Assembly (NCBI RefSeq): GCF_003012345.1
Contig: NZ_PVRV01000023.1
Location: 124,001-188,000 of the forward strand
DNA: 64,000 nt
Direction: 5' to 3'
Source of the DNA: Phytohalomonas tamaricis
Lineage (GTDB): Bacteria; Pseudomonadota; Gammaproteobacteria; Pseudomonadales; Halomonadaceae
Under the pieces are notes generated by a model, which was not told where the DNA came from, ran no database searches, and saw only the letters and a list, made by a program, of their open reading frames with translations. The translations under genes were made by a program, and so were the position numbers. Below, in pieces: positions 20,629 through 30,203 of this stretch (the first letter of the stretch is position 1; each line of letters starts with the position of its first letter).

Positions 20629-21341
20629 GTACTCCCATATTCAATAATGTCGATCATGGTGAAATAGCCAAGTTCGAATCACTATCCAGTCGTTGGTGGG
20701 ACCGCGAAGGCGAATTCAAGCCGCTGCATGACATCAACCCGCTACGGTTAGATTTCATCGATGCCCGCGCAGGGCTTACCGGCAAAAAGGTCATCGATAT
20801 TGGGTGTGGCGGCGGCATTCTTAGTGAAGCCATGGCCCATCGCGGCGCCAAGGTGACCGGGATTGATCTTGGCGAAGCCCCGCTTGCAGTAGCCCGCCTG
20901 CATCAACAGGAAAGCGGCGTTGACGTTGACTATCGCAATATCAGCGCTGAGCAGATGGCGCTTGAGCACGCCGGTGAATTCGATATCGTTACCTGCCTGG
21001 AAATGCTTGAGCATGTGCCCGATCCCGAAGCTGTCGTTCATGCCTGCACAAAGCTGGTAAAACCAGGCGGACACGTTTTTTTCTCAACAATCAACCGTCA
21101 CCCCAAAGCCTATCTCCTCGCCATACTCGGCGCAGAATACGTACTGAAGATGCTGCCGCGAGGCACGCATGACTATCAGCGCTTTATCCGTCCAGCCGAG
21201 CTTTCTCGCTGGGCCCGCAAAAGTGACCTGACCATGCGGGAGGTAAGCGGCATGACGTATAACCCGCTGTTGAAACGTTACAAGCTCACGCCACACGATG
21301 TAGACGTTAATTATCTGATGCACTGCCAGCGAAACAAATAA
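20625..21341 (+). CDS. ubiG: Ubiquinone biosynthesis O-methyltransferase
   Basis: SAM-dependent methyltransferase carrying out both O-methylations of ubiquinone synthesis. 238 residues. Motif [17 protein letters not shown] (about 55-70) with GIDL as the acidic loop, [16 protein letters not shown], and the UbiG-specific N-terminus [21 protein letters not shown]. Overlaps mtaD by four bases and mupP by one. Its SAH product is a substrate type of the upstream deaminase, a plausible reason for the grouping. Confidence 0.96.
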   Translation: MSTPIFNNVDHGEIAKFESLSSRWWDREGEFKPLHDINPLRLDFIDARAGLTGKKVIDIGCGGGILSEAMAHRGAKVTGIDLGEAPLAVARLHQQESGVDVDYRNISAEQMALEHAGEFDIVTCLEMLEHVPDPEAVVHACTKLVKPGGHVFFSTINRHPKAYLLAILGAEYVLKMLPRGTHDYQRFIRPAELSRWARKSDLTMREVSGMTYNPLLKRYKLTPHDVDVNYLMHCQRNK

Positions 21342-22003
21342 TGAGCACCTTTCCTAAAGCTGTACTGTTCGATCTGGATGGCACCTTGGTAGATACCGCG
21401 CCTGACCTGGCGCGGGCTACCAACGCACTGCGCCGCAAACACGGTCTGGAGCCGCTGTCCTATGAACAGATTCGCGCCGAGGTGTCCCATGGTGGCAATG
21501 CATTGGTCAAGCTGGCGCTCGGTTACGACACTGATCATCCCGACCATGCGGTTGCTCGCGAGTATCTGCTGGAAAGCTACGGCAGTGCCGTTGCCGAAGA
21601 AAGTACGCTTTTCACAGGATTGGACACTGTGCTCGAAGGCTATGCCCGGCATCAACGTCCTTGGGGCATCATAACCAACAAGCCAAGACGCTACGCAGAA
21701 CCCTTGATCGCTGCGCTAGGGCTGGCCCCTGACGTGCTGCTATGTGCGGATGACATGCCGGTTAAGAAGCCCGACCCCGCTCCACTTATCGAAGCAGCCA
21801 AACGCCTGAACGTTTTGCCGCAGGATTGCTGGTATATAGGCGATCACCTTCGGGATATAGAAGCGGCCCGTGCTGCGGGTATGACTGCAGTTGCAGTGCA
21901 TTATGGTTATCTTCGCGGGGATGATGACCCACGCCAATGGCCTGCAGAGTTATGGTTTGAAACCCCCGAAGCGCTGGTCGAAGCATTACTCAGCCATCGG
22001 TAA
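21341..22003 (+). CDS. mupP: N-acetylmuramic acid 6-phosphate phosphatase (HAD family)
   Basis: HAD-superfamily phosphatase of 220 residues: nucleophile motif FDLDGTLVDTAPDL (9-22), motif II ITNKP, motif III Lys in KKPDPAP, motif IV IGDHLRDIEAARAAG. The sequence alone would also fit phosphoglycolate phosphatase Gph. The position directly behind ubiG, as for MupP of Pseudomonas peptidoglycan recycling, favours MupP. The neighbouring pathway gene (MurU type) is not in the window. Confidence 0.85.
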   Translation: MSTFPKAVLFDLDGTLVDTAPDLARATNALRRKHGLEPLSYEQIRAEVSHGGNALVKLALGYDTDHPDHAVAREYLLESYGSAVAEESTLFTGLDTVLEGYARHQRPWGIITNKPRRYAEPLIAALGLAPDVLLCADDMPVKKPDPAPLIEAAKRLNVLPQDCWYIGDHLRDIEAARAAGMTAVAVHYGYLRGDDDPRQWPAELWFETPEALVEALLSHR

Positions 22004-22022
22004 AGCGTATTACTCAATAGAC

Positions 22023-22076
22023 ATAAAAAGACGGCATGACATCCTGTACGTAAAACAGAATGCCTGCCGTTTTTAT
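22023..22076. terminator. Bidirectional terminator between mupP and cpoB
   Basis: ATAAAA/ACGGCA pairs with TGCCGT/TTTTAT across a two-base bulge; the loop holds a second small CTGT/ACAG stem. It sits between converging genes. Confidence 0.65.
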
Positions 22077-22096
22077 GACGCCAGAAGCATAAGAAA

Positions 22097-22903
22097 TTAA
22101 CCGCTGGTACGCTTGAGAAAGTCCTGCGCCATTGTCGCTGCGCTGCTATCTGGATATTCCTTGATGACACGGTTAAGCAAGGTCTGGCTGGCGCTACCTT
22201 GTCCCTGCCGGGCTTTCACCAAGCCAAGCTTATAAAGCGCATCCGCCACTTTACTGCTGCTTGGGTACTTATCGATGACCGTTTGGAAGGCCTGGGCGGA
22301 ATCGGAAAGTTGCGATTTGGCTGAGTAAAGCTCGCCTAGCCAATAATAGGCGTTAGCATTGAGGCTAGAGTTTGGGTAATCCTGATTGAACTGCTCTAAA
22401 GCACTGATAGCTTGATCGAATTGGCGTGCCTGAACCAGCTCAAAAGCAGACTGGTAAGCTTGCTGAGCATCACCGCTACTAGGATTAGAACTTGAATTTG
22501 AAGCGCTACCTTCCGCGGCTGCAGTACCACCGCCCATTGCCGCTGCATTAATCGGATCACTGGAAGCATCTGCCGTATCACCCGAGACACTATCAGACGA
22601 TCTACTGCCACCACCGCTATTACCGGAAATTCGCTCATCTAAATCCAGATAACGTTGCTGAGACAGCTGCTTCTGTTCTTCAAGTTGATGTTGCAGTTCT
22701 TCGATCTGACCACGCAGCTGATTGATGGCATCCTGCTGGCTTTGTAGCTGATTGAAAATAGTCAGGCTGCCGCTACCACCGGTTGATGCCTGACTATAGA
22801 AAGAATTAGATTGTGCGGAATAATCCTGGTCCGACTGGGCCCATACGGACAGCGGGAGCACTAAGGCTCCCGCTCCGCACAGTCTTTTCAGACTGTGTTT
22901 CAT
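22097..22903 (-). CDS. cpoB: Cell division coordinator CpoB (YbgF)
   Basis: Periplasmic protein linking the Tol-Pal machine with PBP1B during septal peptidoglycan synthesis. 268 residues: signal peptide to about residue 22 (PLSVWA/QSD), an N-terminal trimeric coiled coil rich in Gln/Leu (about 50-90), a Ser/Gly/Ala-rich linker (about 90-145), and three TPR-like repeats to the end (AYQSAFELVQARQFDQAISA, YWLGELYSAKSQLSDSAQAF, YKLGLVKARQGQGSASQ). Last gene of the tol-pal cluster, 15 bases behind pal. Confidence 0.95.
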   Translation of the reverse strand: MKHSLKRLCGAGALVLPLSVWAQSDQDYSAQSNSFYSQASTGGSGSLTIFNQLQSQQDAINQLRGQIEELQHQLEEQKQLSQQRYLDLDERISGNSGGGSRSSDSVSGDTADASSDPINAAAMGGGTAAAEGSASNSSSNPSSGDAQQAYQSAFELVQARQFDQAISALEQFNQDYPNSSLNANAYYWLGELYSAKSQLSDSAQAFQTVIDKYPSSSKVADALYKLGLVKARQGQGSASQTLLNRVIKEYPDSSAATMAQDFLKRTSG

Positions 22904-22918
22904 ACTCGACTCCGATAA

Positions 22919-23437
22919 TTAATAATCGAAGACGACACGACGGTTCTGAGAGTAAGCCTGCTCAGAATGGCCTTCAACCGCCGGACGCTCTTCACCGTAG
23001 CTGACGACTTCGATCTGTGACGCAGGAACGCCTTGGATCGTCAGGTACTGTTTGACAGAGTTAGCGCGACGCTCGCCAAGCGCTAGGTTGTACTCACGAG
23101 TACCGCGCTCATCAGCATGGCCTTCGAGAACCACGTTGGTGCCCGGATTAGCCTGCAGGTAAGCAGCGTGCTGGTTGAGTACGGATTCGAATTCGGGGCG
23201 GATAGTATCCTTGTCGAAGTCAAAGTAAATAGTGCGGACATCAGGAACCTGAGCATTCATGTTCTGACCGCTAGCACCCCGTCCAGAGTTCATGCCCTGT
23301 GACGAAGCGCCAGCATTGCCGCTGTTCATGCCACTTGCATCGCTACCATCTTGTGTACCGCCGCCGCTGGAACAACCAGCAACCACCGCCAACGAAAGTG
23401 CAGCAGCCATAGTCTTGGCGTAAGTGGTGAATTGCAT
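22919..23437 (-). CDS. pal: Peptidoglycan-associated lipoprotein Pal
   Basis: Outer-membrane lipoprotein that binds diaminopimelate in peptidoglycan and TolB. 172 residues: lipobox AVVAGC with Cys22, a Gly/Ser/Asn-rich spacer (about 23-60), then an OmpA_C domain with IYFDFDKDTI, LEGHADERGTREYNLALGERRA and SYGEERP. The length and motifs are standard. It follows tolB. Confidence 0.97.
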   Translation of the reverse strand: MQFTTYAKTMAAALSLAVVAGCSSGGGTQDGSDASGMNSGNAGASSQGMNSGRGASGQNMNAQVPDVRTIYFDFDKDTIRPEFESVLNQHAAYLQANPGTNVVLEGHADERGTREYNLALGERRANSVKQYLTIQGVPASQIEVVSYGEERPAVEGHSEQAYSQNRRVVFDY

Positions 23438-23488
23438 AATCCTCTCCTTGCTCTTTTATTGCGAATGACAATAAATCATTCTAGTCGT

Positions 23489-24778
23489 TTAATTCAGAAA
23501 CGGCGACCAGGAGGGTTCTCGTACATTTCCTTCAGGCGAAGGTAGTACGAAGGATGACCTTCCATCCGCCGAGACAGCACCGAGAACCCCACGGGCTCCC
23601 TGCTGAGTGGCATATACCACCATTGTGCCATTCGGCGCAATGGCTGGTGCTTCATCCCAACGAGTATCAGTCAAAACAGTGACTCGTCCCGTATCGAAAT
23701 CCTGTCGTGCAATCTGGAATCCCTTATCGGTTCTCGTCACCATATAGGCACTCTTTCCATCGGGAGCATAGTGCCCACCGGCATTGTAAGACCCTGTAAA
23801 CGTTAGGCGTTTTGGCTGATTCCCGCCAATATCCATTTGATAGAGCTGCGGCTGTCCGCTGCGATCTGATGTGAACAGAATAGAACGACCGTCAGGACTG
23901 AAATCAGGTTCGGTATTAATTGAAGCGCTATTGGTCAGGCGCTGCAAATTTCGCGAAGCAATATCCATCACATAAATATCCGGCGTACCGTCCTTGGATA
24001 GCGCCATAGCCATCTTGCGTCCATCAGGCGACCAGGCAGGAGCACCGTTAATGCCCTTGAACGAGGTCAGCTTGACGCGCTTACCGCTGGAGAGCTGCTG
24101 TACATAGATGGCGGGACGCCCTGATTCGAACGACACATAGGCGAGTTTCTGACCATCAGGTGACCATGCCGGTGAGAGAATAGGCTGATTGGAGGTCAGC
24201 ACTTGCTGCGTGTTGTGACCATCCTGATCGGCAACGTAAAGGGCAAAATGCTGATTGTTTTCGACGCCGCGTGCCGTTACATAGGCAATACGCGTTTGAA
24301 AAGCGCCTCGTATACCGGTGATCTTTTCAAAAATCTGATCGGCAATGTAATGAGCCCGCGCACGAAGCTGGTCACGACTGCCTTCGACGTATTCGCCTAG
24401 CATGCGCTTTTCGCCGTAGACATCATGCAGCTCATAACTGATACGGTAGCCATTTCCCTCCTGTTGCACGTGGCCAACCACGAGGTAATTGGACTTCACC
24501 ATTCGCCAGTCCCGGTAGTTGATCTGCTCGCCACTGCCAGGCTGGGCAATCAGATTACTACGGCTTAGCGGGGCAAACTGCCCGCTGTGCTCCAGGTCAT
24601 CCGAGATTACCTGTGCAACATCTTCGGGTACGCTCGGGTCATCTGTTTTGAACGGCACGACCGCAATCGGCATTGCCTGATCATTTCCTTTGGTTATTTC
24701 AATGGTGAGATCGGCATGCGCCAGGCAACTCACCATTAACAGCATCAATGTACCCGCCAGGGCCACTAATCGTTTCAT
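23489..24778 (-). CDS. tolB: Tol-Pal system periplasmic protein TolB
   Basis: Periplasmic beta-propeller that dissociates from Pal under TolA control. 429 residues: signal peptide (cleavage near CLAHA, about 22), an N-terminal two-lobed domain (about 23-160), and a six-bladed propeller of WD40-like repeats, recognisable by recurring [44 protein letters not shown] and REPSWSPF. It shares one base with the tolA stop codon. Confidence 0.97.
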   Translation of the reverse strand: MKRLVALAGTLMLLMVSCLAHADLTIEITKGNDQAMPIAVVPFKTDDPSVPEDVAQVISDDLEHSGQFAPLSRSNLIAQPGSGEQINYRDWRMVKSNYLVVGHVQQEGNGYRISYELHDVYGEKRMLGEYVEGSRDQLRARAHYIADQIFEKITGIRGAFQTRIAYVTARGVENNQHFALYVADQDGHNTQQVLTSNQPILSPAWSPDGQKLAYVSFESGRPAIYVQQLSSGKRVKLTSFKGINGAPAWSPDGRKMAMALSKDGTPDIYVMDIASRNLQRLTNSASINTEPDFSPDGRSILFTSDRSGQPQLYQMDIGGNQPKRLTFTGSYNAGGHYAPDGKSAYMVTRTDKGFQIARQDFDTGRVTVLTDTRWDEAPAIAPNGTMVVYATQQGARGVLGAVSADGRSSFVLPSPEGNVREPSWSPFLN

Positions 24779-25938
24779 CAGCGCACATCCTCTGGGTTAA
24801 AGCGAAGATTAAACTCACGGAACTGACGCTGCGCAGCTGTGGGTAGCTTGCTCAGCTCACGGAACGGCGCGGCTTTTTGCACCGCCTGGATCGCAGAGCG
24901 ATCAAAGTTGGCATTGCCACTACTATTAATGACTGTTGCGTTGATAAGCTCACCCGTGGGTAACAAGCGTATGCGCACCATTGTCTGCATCCCCGGTTGA
25001 GTATCCGATGGCTGCGACCAGTTCTGCTCAACGTAGCGCCTTACCAGATTCATGAAACCATTTGCCGCTTCAGTGGCCTGTTTAGCGTTGGCAATAGCTT
25101 CCTCTTCATCACCTAATGCGTCGCTAAAGGCATTTTTGCTCGCTGCGGCCGCAGCTTCAGCCATACGCTTGGCCTCGGCCTTTTTCTTGGCTTCAGCATC
25201 CGCTTTTGCCTTAGCTGCAGCGTCAGCCTTCTTCTTGGCCTCAGCGTCCGCTTTGGCCTTGGCTGCAGCGTCAGCCTTCTTCTTGGCCTCAGCGTCCGCT
25301 TTGGCCTTGGCTGCAGCGTCAGCCTTCTTCTTGGCCTCAGCGTCCGCTTTGGCCTTGGCTTCAGCTTCAGCTTTCTTCTTGGCCTCGGCATCCGCTTTGG
25401 CCTTGGCTGCAGCTTCGGCTTTCTTCTTGGCCTCGGCGTCTGCTTTAGCCTTGGCTTCAGCTTCGGCTTTCTTCTTGGCCTCGGCGTCTGCTTTAGCCTT
25501 GGCTTCAGCTTCGGCTTTCTTCTTGGCCTCGGCGTCCGCTTGTGCTTTTTGCTGTTGCTGTACCGCAAGCTGCTTGGCTTCTGCAGCACGGCGTTGAGCC
25601 TCAGCTTCTGCTTGCTGGCGCGCAGTTTCACGCGCTTGCTGAGCTTCAGCCTGTTTTTGAGCTTCATGCTCTGCTTCGGCCTGGGCTTGCTCCTGAGCGG
25701 CGCGCTGTTGCTCTTCTTCCTGCTGAGCCTTAGCGCTCGCCTGTGCTTCCCGTGCTTGCTGCGGCTTGTTCGTTGCGGTTTCCATCTGTACCAGCGTAGC
25801 CTGAACCACAGAGCTGGAGGGTTCGACCACATCCGGCTCCGGTAACCGAAGCACGGTCAAGCCGAGTATGGCCACGTGCACAGCAATCGCGAGAACGGTC
25901 GGCAGCGCATAGCCTACACGACGGTCGTGTCTGGCCAT
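24778..25938 (-). CDS. tolA: Tol-Pal energy-transducing protein TolA
   Basis: Inner-membrane protein carrying proton-motive force from TolQR to TolB/Pal. 386 residues: a transmembrane anchor at about 12-32, a very long Ala/Lys/Glu/Gln helical domain II (about 60-270), and the C-terminal TolA domain III (about 290-386; [43 protein letters not shown]). Residues 134-257 are built from nearly identical 16-residue units, described separately. The helix length should set the periplasmic reach. Confidence 0.96.
   Translation of the reverse strand: MARHDRRVGYALPTVLAIAVHVAILGLTVLRLPEPDVVEPSSSVVQATLVQMETATNKPQQAREAQASAKAQQEEEQQRAAQEQAQAEAEHEAQKQAEAQQARETARQQAEAEAQRRAAEAKQLAVQQQQKAQADAEAKKKAEAEAKAKADAEAKKKAEAEAKAKADAEAKKKAEAAAKAKADAEAKKKAEAEAKAKADAEAKKKADAAAKAKADAEAKKKADAAAKAKADAEAKKKADAAAKAKADAEAKKKAEAKRMAEAAAAASKNAFSDALGDEEEAIANAKQATEAANGFMNLVRRYVEQNWSQPSDTQPGMQTMVRIRLLPTGELINATVINSSGNANFDRSAIQAVQKAAPFRELSKLPTAAQRQFREFNLRFNPEDVR
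25168..25539 (-). repeat. Tandem 48-bp repeats inside tolA (about 7.7 copies)
   Basis: Unit [16 protein letters not shown] (16 residues) in copies starting at residues 134, 150, 166, 182, 198, 214, 230 and 246, the last partial. Some neighbouring copies are identical at the DNA level over all 48 bases, which points to recent slippage or unequal exchange. Confidence 0.95.
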
Positions 25939-25947
25939 GAGGTCTCC

Positions 25948-26385
25948 TTAGCTCCCGCCCGATGGAGGTTCAGAAATCAACCCCACATTGGGCACACCCG
26001 CACCCTGCAAGGTTCCCATCAGCTCAATAACCTGCCCGTAGGGCACATTACGATCACCGCGGACCAGCACCGGTGTTTTGGGATTACTGTTCAAGACTTT
26101 CATGACCTGCTCACTGATGTTATCAAGCGATACTGTCTGATCATCATCGCCAAGGCTGATGTAATAATTGCCTTCACGATCAACCGACACGATCAGCGGT
26201 TCGTTGTCCTGGCTATCGATTGGCTCTGAACTCACCTGGGGGAGATCAACTTGAACACCCTGCGTCATCATTGGGGCCGTGATCATGAAAATGACCAGCA
26301 ATACCAGCATGACGTCGATGAACGGTACGACATTCAATTCACTCGACAGTTTCTTCCGGCTTCGCCGACGATAAGGGCTCTGCAT
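25948..26385 (-). CDS. tolR: Tol-Pal system protein TolR
   Basis: Inner-membrane ExbD/TolR family subunit of the proton-driven motor. 145 residues: a single transmembrane segment (about 18-38) containing the proton-path Asp in PFIDVMLVLLVIFMI, then a periplasmic domain with VLVRGDRNVPYGQVIELMG. It sits between tolQ and tolA with about 10 bases on either side. Confidence 0.97.
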   Translation of the reverse strand: MQSPYRRRSRKKLSSELNVVPFIDVMLVLLVIFMITAPMMTQGVQVDLPQVSSEPIDSQDNEPLIVSVDREGNYYISLGDDDQTVSLDNISEQVMKVLNSNPKTPVLVRGDRNVPYGQVIELMGTLQGAGVPNVGLISEPPSGGS

Positions 26386-26397
26386 GGTAATCGCTCC

Positions 26398-27084
26398 TTA
26401 AGCCGCGTCGTTTTGCGAGCGACTTTGCAGGTTGCGATGCAAGATGGAATGAAACTCCTCGGCAAAGTTTTCCATTCTGACCAGCTGTTTTTCTGCGTTA
26501 CTGGTCAGCCGGTTATAGGCAATAACCGCAGGAATAGCAGCAAAGAGTCCCATAGCCGTGGCTACCAGCGCTTCAGCAATCGAGGGTGCGATAACCCCCA
26601 ACGTTACTTGCTGGACATTGCCTAACGTCTGGAACGTGCCCATGATGCCCCATACGGTGCCAAACAGACCGATATAAACGGCAGATGAACTGATGGTGGC
26701 CAATATCGGTAAATGTTGATCAAGCTGCTCCTCCTCACGTGATAGTGCGACACGCATGGAACGTTGCACACCTTCCAATACCGCCTGATTATCGCGCGTC
26801 TTGGGCAACAGCCGGTTGAACTCACGAAAGCCTGAACGGAAAACATGGGCCGCTCCCTCAGGATTATCTGAAGGCACTTCGCGATAAAGCTCGTTTAAGT
26901 CGACCCCGGACCAGAAGCGTTCTTCAAACGCCTCATGAGCTTTACGGGCGCGCTTAAGCGACATCCCCCGCTGAAATATCAATACCCAAGAGAGAATTGA
27001 AGCGGCCAGCAAGATCAGCATGATCAGTTGCACTACCAGACTGGCATGAAGAAACAACGAAATGATAGACATCGATTCGTTCAC
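26398..27084 (-). CDS. tolQ: Tol-Pal system protein TolQ
   Basis: MotA/TolQ/ExbB-type channel subunit of 228 residues: the first membrane segment at about 14-36, a long cytoplasmic loop, and two further membrane segments (about 130-155 and 165-195) with the conserved block GLFGTVWGIMGTF and the small-residue helix APSIAEALVATAMGLFAAIPAVIAYN. First of the four Tol genes, 12 bases behind ybgC. Confidence 0.97.
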   Translation of the reverse strand: MNESMSIISLFLHASLVVQLIMLILLAASILSWVLIFQRGMSLKRARKAHEAFEERFWSGVDLNELYREVPSDNPEGAAHVFRSGFREFNRLLPKTRDNQAVLEGVQRSMRVALSREEEQLDQHLPILATISSSAVYIGLFGTVWGIMGTFQTLGNVQQVTLGVIAPSIAEALVATAMGLFAAIPAVIAYNRLTSNAEKQLVRMENFAEEFHSILHRNLQSRSQNDAA

Positions 27085-27096
27085 GGGAAATCCTCG

Positions 27097-27510
27097 TCAA
27101 ACGTGCTGTGGGTCCGTGGTGTTAGAAAGGGCCTTGCGCAGAGCGTCCGGCCAACGGGTAGGTTTCAGCCGAGAGGCATCGATACAGGCGATATCGACCT
27201 CGGCATCACAAAGGCGTTCCCCACGCCTTAATACGTACTGCTGAAAGGTGGCGGCACAGTGCGAACTCGCCTTGATGTCAGCGGTGACACCAAGCGTGTC
27301 ATCAAGCTTTGCCGGCTTGGCAAAACGACACGTTAGCCGTCGCACCACCAACTGAATATTGTTTTGCAATAGCGACTGTTGCGTAAAACCGTGACTGCGT
27401 AGCCACTCGGTGCGCGCCCGCTCCATAAAGTTCAGATAATTGGCGTGATAGACGATACCGCCTGCATCTGTATCTTCGATATAGACCGTCACGGGTAATT
27501 CAAACGTCAT
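27097..27510 (-). CDS. ybgC: Acyl-CoA thioesterase YbgC
   Basis: Hotdog-fold thioesterase of 137 residues, customary first gene of tol-pal clusters. Catalytic motif [27 protein letters not shown] (about 11-37) with the Asp in DTDAGG and Tyr-His after it. Overlaps the ruvB stop by four bases, so the Tol operon here is continuous with ruvAB. Confidence 0.95.
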   Translation of the reverse strand: MTFELPVTVYIEDTDAGGIVYHANYLNFMERARTEWLRSHGFTQQSLLQNNIQLVVRRLTCRFAKPAKLDDTLGVTADIKASSHCAATFQQYVLRRGERLCDAEVDIACIDASRLKPTRWPDALRKALSNTTDPQHV

Positions 27511-28547
27511 GGACTATCGCTCTCTGCACTGATATCAGGCGTCGCATCCGTTGGAGAAATTCCAAAATGCAGATAAGCCGAACGGGTCACCATTCGTCCC
27601 CGAGCGGTGCGCAGCATGAAACCCTGCTGAATCAGATAAGGTTCAAGCACATCTTCAATGGTATCGCGCTCCTCACTGATCGCTGCGGCGAGGCTTTCGA
27701 CACCGACCGGGCCGCCATCGAACTTCTCGATCATGGCAAGCAACAAACGCCGGTCCATGTGATCAAGGCCATGGCGATCGACATGCAACATATTAAGTGC
27801 CTGATCAGCGATTTGCGCCGTGAGGCGCCCATCGCCTTTAACCTGGGCAAAATCTCTAACCCGCCGCAACAGACGATTGGCAATACGGGGCGTGCCGCGT
27901 GCGCGACGTGCGATTTCGGCAGCACCTTCGAACTCAGCCTCAAAGCCGAGCAACTTCGCACTGCGCACCACAATTTCGGTCAGATCATTGACCGCATAGA
28001 ATTCCAAGCGCTGTACGATCCCGAAGCGATCACGTAGCGGTGCCGTCAACAAGCCTGCCCGAGTCGTCGCGCCTACCAGCGTAAACTTGGGCAGATCAAG
28101 CTTGATTGAACGCGCCGCTGGCCCCTCACCGATCATGATATCGAGTTGGTAGTCTTCCATCGCTGGATAAAGTACTTCCTCGATGGCGGCTGAAAGACGA
28201 TGGATCTCATCGATAAACAATACGTCGCCAGGCTGAAGACTGGTCAACATTGCAGCGAGATCGCCTGCCTTTTCCAGCACGGGGCCAGACGTCGACTTGA
28301 TGTCGACATCCATCTCCTCGGCAATGATATTGGCAAGTGTGGTCTTGCCTAGCCCGGGCGGGCCAAAGATAAGAGTATGATCGAGGCTGTCACCGCGCTG
28401 GCGCGCGGCCGTAATAAAGATATCGAGCTGTTCGCGAACTCTCGGCTGACCAATATAGTCCCCAAGACGCTTGGGCCGTATGGCATGATCAACGCGTTCT
28501 TCATTACCTTGCGGAGCCGCCGCAATCAAACGATCAGATTCAATCAT
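27507..28547 (-). CDS. ruvB: Holliday junction branch migration helicase RuvB
   Basis: AAA+ motor for branch migration with RuvA and RuvC. 346 residues: Walker [11 protein letters not shown], Walker B FIDEIHRL, sensor [18 protein letters not shown] with the arginine finger region, and a C-terminal winged helix ([17 protein letters not shown]). Four-base overlaps with ruvA and ybgC indicate translational coupling. Confidence 0.98.
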   Translation of the reverse strand: MIESDRLIAAAPQGNEERVDHAIRPKRLGDYIGQPRVREQLDIFITAARQRGDSLDHTLIFGPPGLGKTTLANIIAEEMDVDIKSTSGPVLEKAGDLAAMLTSLQPGDVLFIDEIHRLSAAIEEVLYPAMEDYQLDIMIGEGPAARSIKLDLPKFTLVGATTRAGLLTAPLRDRFGIVQRLEFYAVNDLTEIVVRSAKLLGFEAEFEGAAEIARRARGTPRIANRLLRRVRDFAQVKGDGRLTAQIADQALNMLHVDRHGLDHMDRRLLLAMIEKFDGGPVGVESLAAAISEERDTIEDVLEPYLIQQGFMLRTARGRMVTRSAYLHFGISPTDATPDISAESDSP

Positions 28548-29203
28548 TTAGGCTCCCCATTTCTGGCTGTGCCAGAACGTGCCGACTCCTGAACACCGGA
28601 CAACTTCCGCGATAGCGCCGTCTTGATCAGCGCCTCCGTCGATTGAGACGTATCGAGATCAGAAAGCATCTTGGCGGCTTCAGTCGGCTTGTAGCCTAGC
28701 GCAATCAGTGCTGCCTCGGCATCGGCATATGCATCGGGCTCAGCGGTAAGATCAAGGTTGGGCAAACTAGTACCGCTTTGCTGTTTACCGAACTCAGGCC
28801 AATGCTTGAAACGGTCGCGCATTTCAATAATAAGGCGGTCGGCTGTCTTCTTGCCGACGCCCGGCAGACGCGTTAGCGCCTTGCTGTCTTCATCCATGAC
28901 GCAGCGTACAAACTGGTCCTGTTCCATCCCGGACAGAATCGCCAACGCAAGCCGTGGTCCCACGCCGGAAATCTTGATCAATTCACGGAAAAGACGACGC
29001 TCCTCCTCACGGGCAAAACCGTAAAGAAGGTGGGCATCTTCACGTACTGTAAGATGGGTATATAGGCGTACCGCCTCACCTGGAGCCGGCAATGCCAGGA
29101 GGGTGTTCATCGAGGCTTCTAGTTCATAACCCACGCCATGTACATCGATAACGACCAGAGGAGGTTGTTTTTCTAAAAGCGTGCCGTGAAGGCGTCCAAT
29201 CAT
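28544..29203 (-). CDS. ruvA: Holliday junction DNA helicase subunit RuvA
   Basis: Tetrameric junction-binding protein. The start at 29203 ([15 protein letters not shown]) matches the conserved RuvA N-terminus and gives 219 residues; upstream in-frame residues have no homology. Domain I is an OB fold, domain II holds two helix-hairpin-helix motifs ([26 protein letters not shown]), and domain III for RuvB contact is at the C-terminus ([19 protein letters not shown]). About 140 bases separate it from ruvC. Confidence 0.97.
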   Translation of the reverse strand: MIGRLHGTLLEKQPPLVVIDVHGVGYELEASMNTLLALPAPGEAVRLYTHLTVREDAHLLYGFAREEERRLFRELIKISGVGPRLALAILSGMEQDQFVRCVMDEDSKALTRLPGVGKKTADRLIIEMRDRFKHWPEFGKQQSGTSLPNLDLTAEPDAYADAEAALIALGYKPTEAAKMLSDLDTSQSTEALIKTALSRKLSGVQESARSGTARNGEPK

Positions 29204-29343
29204 ACAGCAGCTGTCTCCAATGAATTCGCAAACAACCCAGGCAATATGGGGAGCCACTATACTGGTCACCCATGCGACTGGCTAGGTAGTAGAAAAAAGG
29301 ATTAAGTAGGGATACAGGGAGGATCGATGCCGTGCTCACCGGG

Positions 29344-29886
29344 TCAGGAGGGACGAAACATGCGCCAGCTACTACTGCGCGACACGCTACGCCGATTTGA
29401 GGCACCGCCCTGCTGCACCAGACCACGCTGGGTATAGCAATGGGTCAATGCTATCGCTAACGCATCCGCCGCATCGGCCTGAGGGGTTCCAGCCAGTTTA
29501 AGCGTTGCAGTCACCATTTGCTGCACCTGCAATTTATCGGCGCCGCCATGACCAGTTACCGTCTGCTTGATCAAGCGGGCCGCGTACTCATGTACCGGCA
29601 GGCCATGGTTTGCGGCGCACACGATCGCCGTTCCTCTTGCCTGGCCTAGCTTGAGTGCCGAATCGGCATTTTTAGCCATGAATACTTGCTCGATCGCAAA
29701 CTCAGCCGGACAGTGCCGAGCGATGATCTCTGCAACACCGGCATACACTTGAGCGAGCTTTTGAGCCAGGTCAGTTGCATTGATGCGAATGCAGCCACTA
29801 TCAACATAGCGAGGAGCCGCCTGGGATACATCAATCACACCGAAGCCGGTGAAACGTGAGCCCGGATCGATGCCAAGAATAATCAT
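29344..29886 (-). CDS. ruvC: Crossover junction endodeoxyribonuclease RuvC
   Basis: Holliday-junction resolvase of 180 residues with the four acidic catalytic residues: Asp7 ([11 protein letters not shown]), Glu in [10 protein letters not shown], and two Asp in [15 protein letters not shown] basic Ser/Arg-rich tail ([18 protein letters not shown]) follows the fold. It lies 140 bases ahead of ruvA, and its upstream neighbour yebC survives only as a relic. Confidence 0.97.
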   Translation of the reverse strand: MIILGIDPGSRFTGFGVIDVSQAAPRYVDSGCIRINATDLAQKLAQVYAGVAEIIARHCPAEFAIEQVFMAKNADSALKLGQARGTAIVCAANHGLPVHEYAARLIKQTVTGHGGADKLQVQQMVTATLKLAGTPQADAADALAIALTHCYTQRGLVQQGGASNRRSVSRSSSWRMFRPS

Positions 29887-29924
29887 GCAGCTCTCTTTTG
29901 GATTACGCCATTTATCGTCATGTC

Positions 29925-30112
29925 TTACTCAATATCTTTCAGTATGGCGCCATCGAAATCAACCGGGGAATAGATATCCTGACTGTCACCAAGCATCCCA
30001 AACATAACGATGACTAACCACCATTACCTACACAGAAACCAGCGAGTGAACATCTTGCCCGCCTTGGCGCCGTGAAATGCTTGATATTAGCTCACTTGCT
30101 ACGGCCAGCCAT
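29925..30112 (-). pseudogene. yebC: Remnant of yebC (YebC/PmpR family), nonsense-coded and mostly deleted
   Basis: The 317-base gap between ruvC and aspS holds a recognisable relic on the minus strand. From 30112 the translation is M-A-G-R-S-K-stop-A-N-I-K-H, matching the universal YebC start MAGHSKWANIKH with Trp turned into TGA and His into Arg. A few codons on, in another frame, KAGKMFTRWF matches the KRGKIFTK segment. Close to 29925 the end of the gene survives as MLGDSQDIYSPVDFD, resembling the C-terminal EDLDDVQNVYSNAD of YebC, followed by TAA. Only about 190 of some 740 bases remain. The place between aspS and ruvC is where yebC lies in many gammaproteobacteria. Confidence 0.8.
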
Positions 30113-30134
30113 CAAGAAGGACCTTTTTTAGGCA

Positions 30135-30162
30135 TTGCGCCGGACAACATTGCCCGGCGCAA
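30135..30162. terminator. Strong GC hairpin behind aspS
   Basis: TTGCGCCGG and CCGGCGCAA, nine perfect pairs, ten-base loop, about 40 bases after the aspS stop. No immediate T-run on the minus strand, so it may act as an RNA end protector or a weak terminator. Confidence 0.45.
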
Positions 30163-30203
30163 TAACATAGCAAAATCAGCCCTTTATTTATAAGCGGTAT
30201 GGC

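Noticed and set aside
25052-25597. 181-codon Ala/Ser/Phe-rich open frame opposite the tolA repeats
   Set aside because: Low-complexity by-product of the repetitive AEAKKK codons read on the other strand.
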